Assembly: GCF_011762485.1 (NCBI RefSeq)
Contig: NZ_JAAKGI010000003.1
Coordinates: forward strand, 1-64,000
Direction of reading: 5' to 3'
From: Yeosuana marina
GTDB lineage: Bacteria > Bacteroidota > Bacteroidia > Flavobacteriales > Flavobacteriaceae
DNA: 64,000 nucleotides
Of the stretch, positions 62,161 to 64,000 are shown one piece after another; positions within the stretch are counted from its first letter, which is position 1, and every line of letters begins with the position of its first letter. Below the pieces are notes generated by a model. It saw only the letters and a program-made list of their open reading frames with translations, did not search any database and was not told the origin of the DNA. Position numbers and translations under genes: made by a program.

Positions 62161-62204
62161 TGATTTATTTGCTAACTTTAGTCCTCAGAACACGAAATAA
62201 ATCA
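62161..62204. repeat. Inverted repeat, possible attC-like fragment (site F)
   Basis: TGATTTATTT (62161-62170) and AAATAAATCA (62195-62204) are perfect 10-bp inverted arms. The left arm continues GCTAACTTTA and matches GTGATTTATTTGCTAATTTTA inside site C (4188-4208). The outer arms and GTTG core of the family are not visible, so it may be a decayed copy. Confidence 0.3.
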
Positions 62205-62258
62205 AATACAAAACCTCTAGCAGTAACTTGACAAATCGAGTGGGAACTCAAGATAAAG

Positions 62259-62837
62259 ATGCAAAACTTATTATTAGATTTCATATTACAATATATTCAT
62301 TTAGATGAAAATGAAAAGAATGCAATTGCTTCCTTAGATATTTTTCATACCATAAAAAAAGGACACATATTATTAAAGCAAGGTGAATTTTCTAACCAAG
62401 GATATTTTGTTTTAAAAGGATGCGTTCGTTCTTTTTATATTATTGAAGGAGAAGAAAAGACAACGGCCTTTTACACAGAAATGGAAGGGATTACACCCCA
62501 ATGCGTAATAGATAATAAACCATCAGAATATTATATAAGCTGTGTTGAAGATTCAATACTGCTTATCTCAACCCCAGACATGGAAGATGAAATGTTTCAA
62601 AAGTTCCCAAAGTTTGAGTCTTTATGCAGAATTCTTTCTGAAAAGCTTGTCTCTAAACAACAAATAGATTTTGATAATTTTAAAATATCCTCCCCTGAAG
62701 AGAGATACCTTAATTTAGTTGACAAAAGACCAGACCTGATACAACGTGTTCCTCAACATCAAATAGCAAGTTTTTTGGGGATTAAACCTCAATCTTTAAG
62801 CAGGATAAAAGCTAGAATTATAGAAAAAAATAAATAA
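62259..62837 (+). CDS. Crp/Fnr-family transcriptional regulator
   Basis: 192 residues: cNMP-binding roll (about 25-120, KKGHILLKQGEFSNQGYFVL) and C-terminal helix-turn-helix HQIASFLGIKPQSLSRIKAR. EERYLNLVDKRPDLIQRVPQ is the usual linker of this Bacteroidetes group, whose ligand is unknown. It is 78 bp upstream of a barrel-like protein gene with its own promoter box. Confidence 0.85.
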   Translation: MQNLLLDFILQYIHLDENEKNAIASLDIFHTIKKGHILLKQGEFSNQGYFVLKGCVRSFYIIEGEEKTTAFYTEMEGITPQCVIDNKPSEYYISCVEDSILLISTPDMEDEMFQKFPKFESLCRILSEKLVSKQQIDFDNFKISSPEERYLNLVDKRPDLIQRVPQHQIASFLGIKPQSLSRIKARIIEKNK

Positions 62838-62884
62838 GATATTTTTCTTCACTTAAGTTAACGTTTAATAACATAGAGCATATT

Positions 62885-62892
62885 TAGTTTTG
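62885..62892 (+). promoter_or_regulatory. Candidate -7 box before the barrel-like gene
   Basis: TAGTTTTG matches TAnnTTTG and lies 22 bp before ATG 62915. No TTG is at the -33 position, suggesting a weak or activator-dependent promoter. Confidence 0.3.
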
Positions 62893-62914
62893 TCTAACAG
62901 TAAAAAAACTAAAT

Positions 62915-63535
62915 ATGATACTAAAAGTCTCGTGCTTTATCTTCATTGTATTTCTTAGTGTTACAAAAGTTAATGCTCAGTATACAACTGAAGAAATTAA
63001 AAACAGACCTTGTTTTATTGGGAGTACAGCATTTATGCTTATGAATCTAATCCCTGATGACGAAAGTCCAAATTTTGCACAATTAAATTTGGGATATAGA
63101 ATTAGCCCAAATGATGCTATTTCATTAGAGTTAAAAACGTGGCGATATTTTGAACCTTTAGGGATACCTTATGGGAAATTAAAAACTGACCCGAATGAGA
63201 ATTTCCCTGGATTCATTCGAGAAAAAGGCTTTGCTGTGGCTTATCAAAGATTTTTATGGAAAGGTTTATACAGTAGTATTCATGTTATGAATGCTTGGCA
63301 AGATTTTATAAATGAAGACGGACAAAAAATTGATACAGGTTTTCAGATATTTAATACGTATCGAGTGGGGTATCACATAAAACTATTTAAAGGGAATTTT
63401 TTTATAGAGCCATCAATCGCTATTACACATCGTCCATATCACACCAAAATGCCAACTGAATTCAAAAATATGGATGACAAATGGTCAAAACTCTTTTTCG
63501 GAGAACCTGGTTTACATTTTGGATTTAATTTTTAA
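62915..63535 (+). CDS. Small outer-membrane beta-barrel-like protein (paralogue of 37497)
   Basis: 206 residues, signal ending KVNAQ. FIGSTAFMLMNLIPD, QLNLGYRISPNDAISLELKT, FIREKGFAVAYQRFLWKGLY and the terminal GEPGLHFGFNF align without gaps of note to 37497-38117. Likely a small barrel; function unknown. It follows the Crp/Fnr gene, which may regulate it, and is followed by a frameshifted DUF6326 gene. Confidence 0.7.
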   Translation: MILKVSCFIFIVFLSVTKVNAQYTTEEIKNRPCFIGSTAFMLMNLIPDDESPNFAQLNLGYRISPNDAISLELKTWRYFEPLGIPYGKLKTDPNENFPGFIREKGFAVAYQRFLWKGLYSSIHVMNAWQDFINEDGQKIDTGFQIFNTYRVGYHIKLFKGNFFIEPSIAITHRPYHTKMPTEFKNMDDKWSKLFFGEPGLHFGFNF

Positions 63536-63540
63536 AAAAA

Positions 63541-63958
63541 TGGAAAACACTAAAAACGTTTTATCCAAACTTTGGATTTTCTTAATAGTAAATTACATAT
63601 TCTGTGATGTTTTTTCATTGTATCATTCAAAATTTTTAAATGAACGGTTAATTGGTAAAGTGATGGAATTGAATTTACAGAAGTATTTCTTATAAGCTTT
63701 GCCATAATTACGGAGATACTAATCTTGATAATTGTGCTTACAATGATGATAAAAAATAGAGCTAATAGAATTATTGTATTGATCATTGGCGTTTTATTGA
63801 TCATAATTCAAATAGGAAGTTTGGCAACAGGAACAAATAGTTCGCATTATGTGTTTTGCACTTTCATAGAAATAAGCACTCTATTACTCATTATTTTTAA
63901 AGCTTGGAGATGGACTGAATTAAGAACGTATAACAAGAGCTCAACAAAAGCCTTATAG
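63541..63958 (+). pseudogene. DUF6326-type membrane protein with a frameshift
   Basis: The start MENTKNVLSKLWIFLIVNYI is that of DUF6326 proteins, which have four membrane helices. The frame ends at a TAA (63691-63695 region) after VMELNLQKYFL. Shifting frame near 63655-63665 gives DGIEFTEVFLISFAIITEIL and continues through two more helices to a TAG at 63956, restoring the family pattern. One short indel thus separates the halves. A sequencing error is possible; otherwise the gene is dead. Confidence 0.7.
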
Positions 63959-64000
63959 GCAAGAAAGTGAATAATTCATCGCTACTTTTCTTACACAAGT

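Overview
The window is about 64 kb of AT-rich DNA from a member of the Bacteroidetes, most likely the Flavobacteriaceae. The support is the codon use, short Q-ending signal peptides and SC lipoboxes, AraC regulators with multi-helix membrane N-termini, carboxypeptidase-regulatory outer-membrane beta-barrels, a type IX secretion sorting domain (39065-40069), DoxX membrane proteins, an ECF42-type sigma factor paired with a DGPF protein, and a few TAnnTTTG promoter boxes. No ribosomal, tRNA or housekeeping genes are seen. This is accessory DNA: mostly small secreted or lipoprotein enzymes, regulators and short membrane proteins, many in paralogous sets. Almost everything reads on the + strand; the exceptions are an IS1182-type transposase fragment at the left edge and one MarR/aspartyl-protease operon (20413-22100).

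Layout. 1-4250: transposase fragment, then three attC-like structured repeats (about 160-300, 1829-1970, 4101-4250) that delimit two cassette-like units, one with a beta-lactamase-fold serine hydrolase, the other with an AraC regulator and an HExxH metallopeptidase. 4272-7810: DUF2975/XRE operon with a twin operator, then a large outer-membrane beta-barrel. 7811-15182: small peptide ORFs, then lipoproteins, a thioredoxin-like protein, a DUF4932 protease, an esterase with a starch-binding-like domain, GNAT and a second HExxH lipoprotein. 15194-20293: DGPF/ECF42 sigma operon with a recognisable promoter, then membrane protein, CocE/S15 hydrolase and EreA/ChaN-like lipoprotein. 20413-25756: MarR/aspartyl-protease operon, decayed second copies of both families, and ten 13-bp tandem repeats before a lipoprotein. 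25828-36377: EreA/ChaN-like protein, lipoproteins, DoxX, Crp/Fnr, GNAT, an orphan DGPF with SRPBCC, alpha/beta hydrolase, DUF5694 and two more attC-like elements. 36475-50136: hydrolases, beta-barrel, DoxX, T9SS cargo, transglutaminase-like lipoprotein, SDR/Ntn-hydrolase/serine hydrolase/MDR cluster, AraC, then DJ-1/PfpI, NTF2-like and serine hydrolase. 50298-64000: a decay zone with dead beta-barrel, LytS/LytTR two-component system, half AraC gene, integrase remnant, IS3 orfA without orfB and a frameshifted DUF6326 gene, among intact MG2-type, AraC, Crp and beta-barrel genes.

The most notable signals are (i) the attC-like repeat family, with complementary ends on each unit, suggesting mobile gene cassettes in a Bacteroidetes genome; (ii) domain shuffling, with one N-terminal domain on both an aspartyl protease and a transglutaminase-like protein and one CBM20-like domain on both an esterase and an Ntn-hydrolase; and (iii) readable regulatory DNA (XRE twin operator, ECF42-type promoter, palindrome over the orphan DGPF promoter). 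No CRISPR array, prophage, conjugation machinery or complete new defence system is visible. All family names come from reading motifs by eye; no database search was run.
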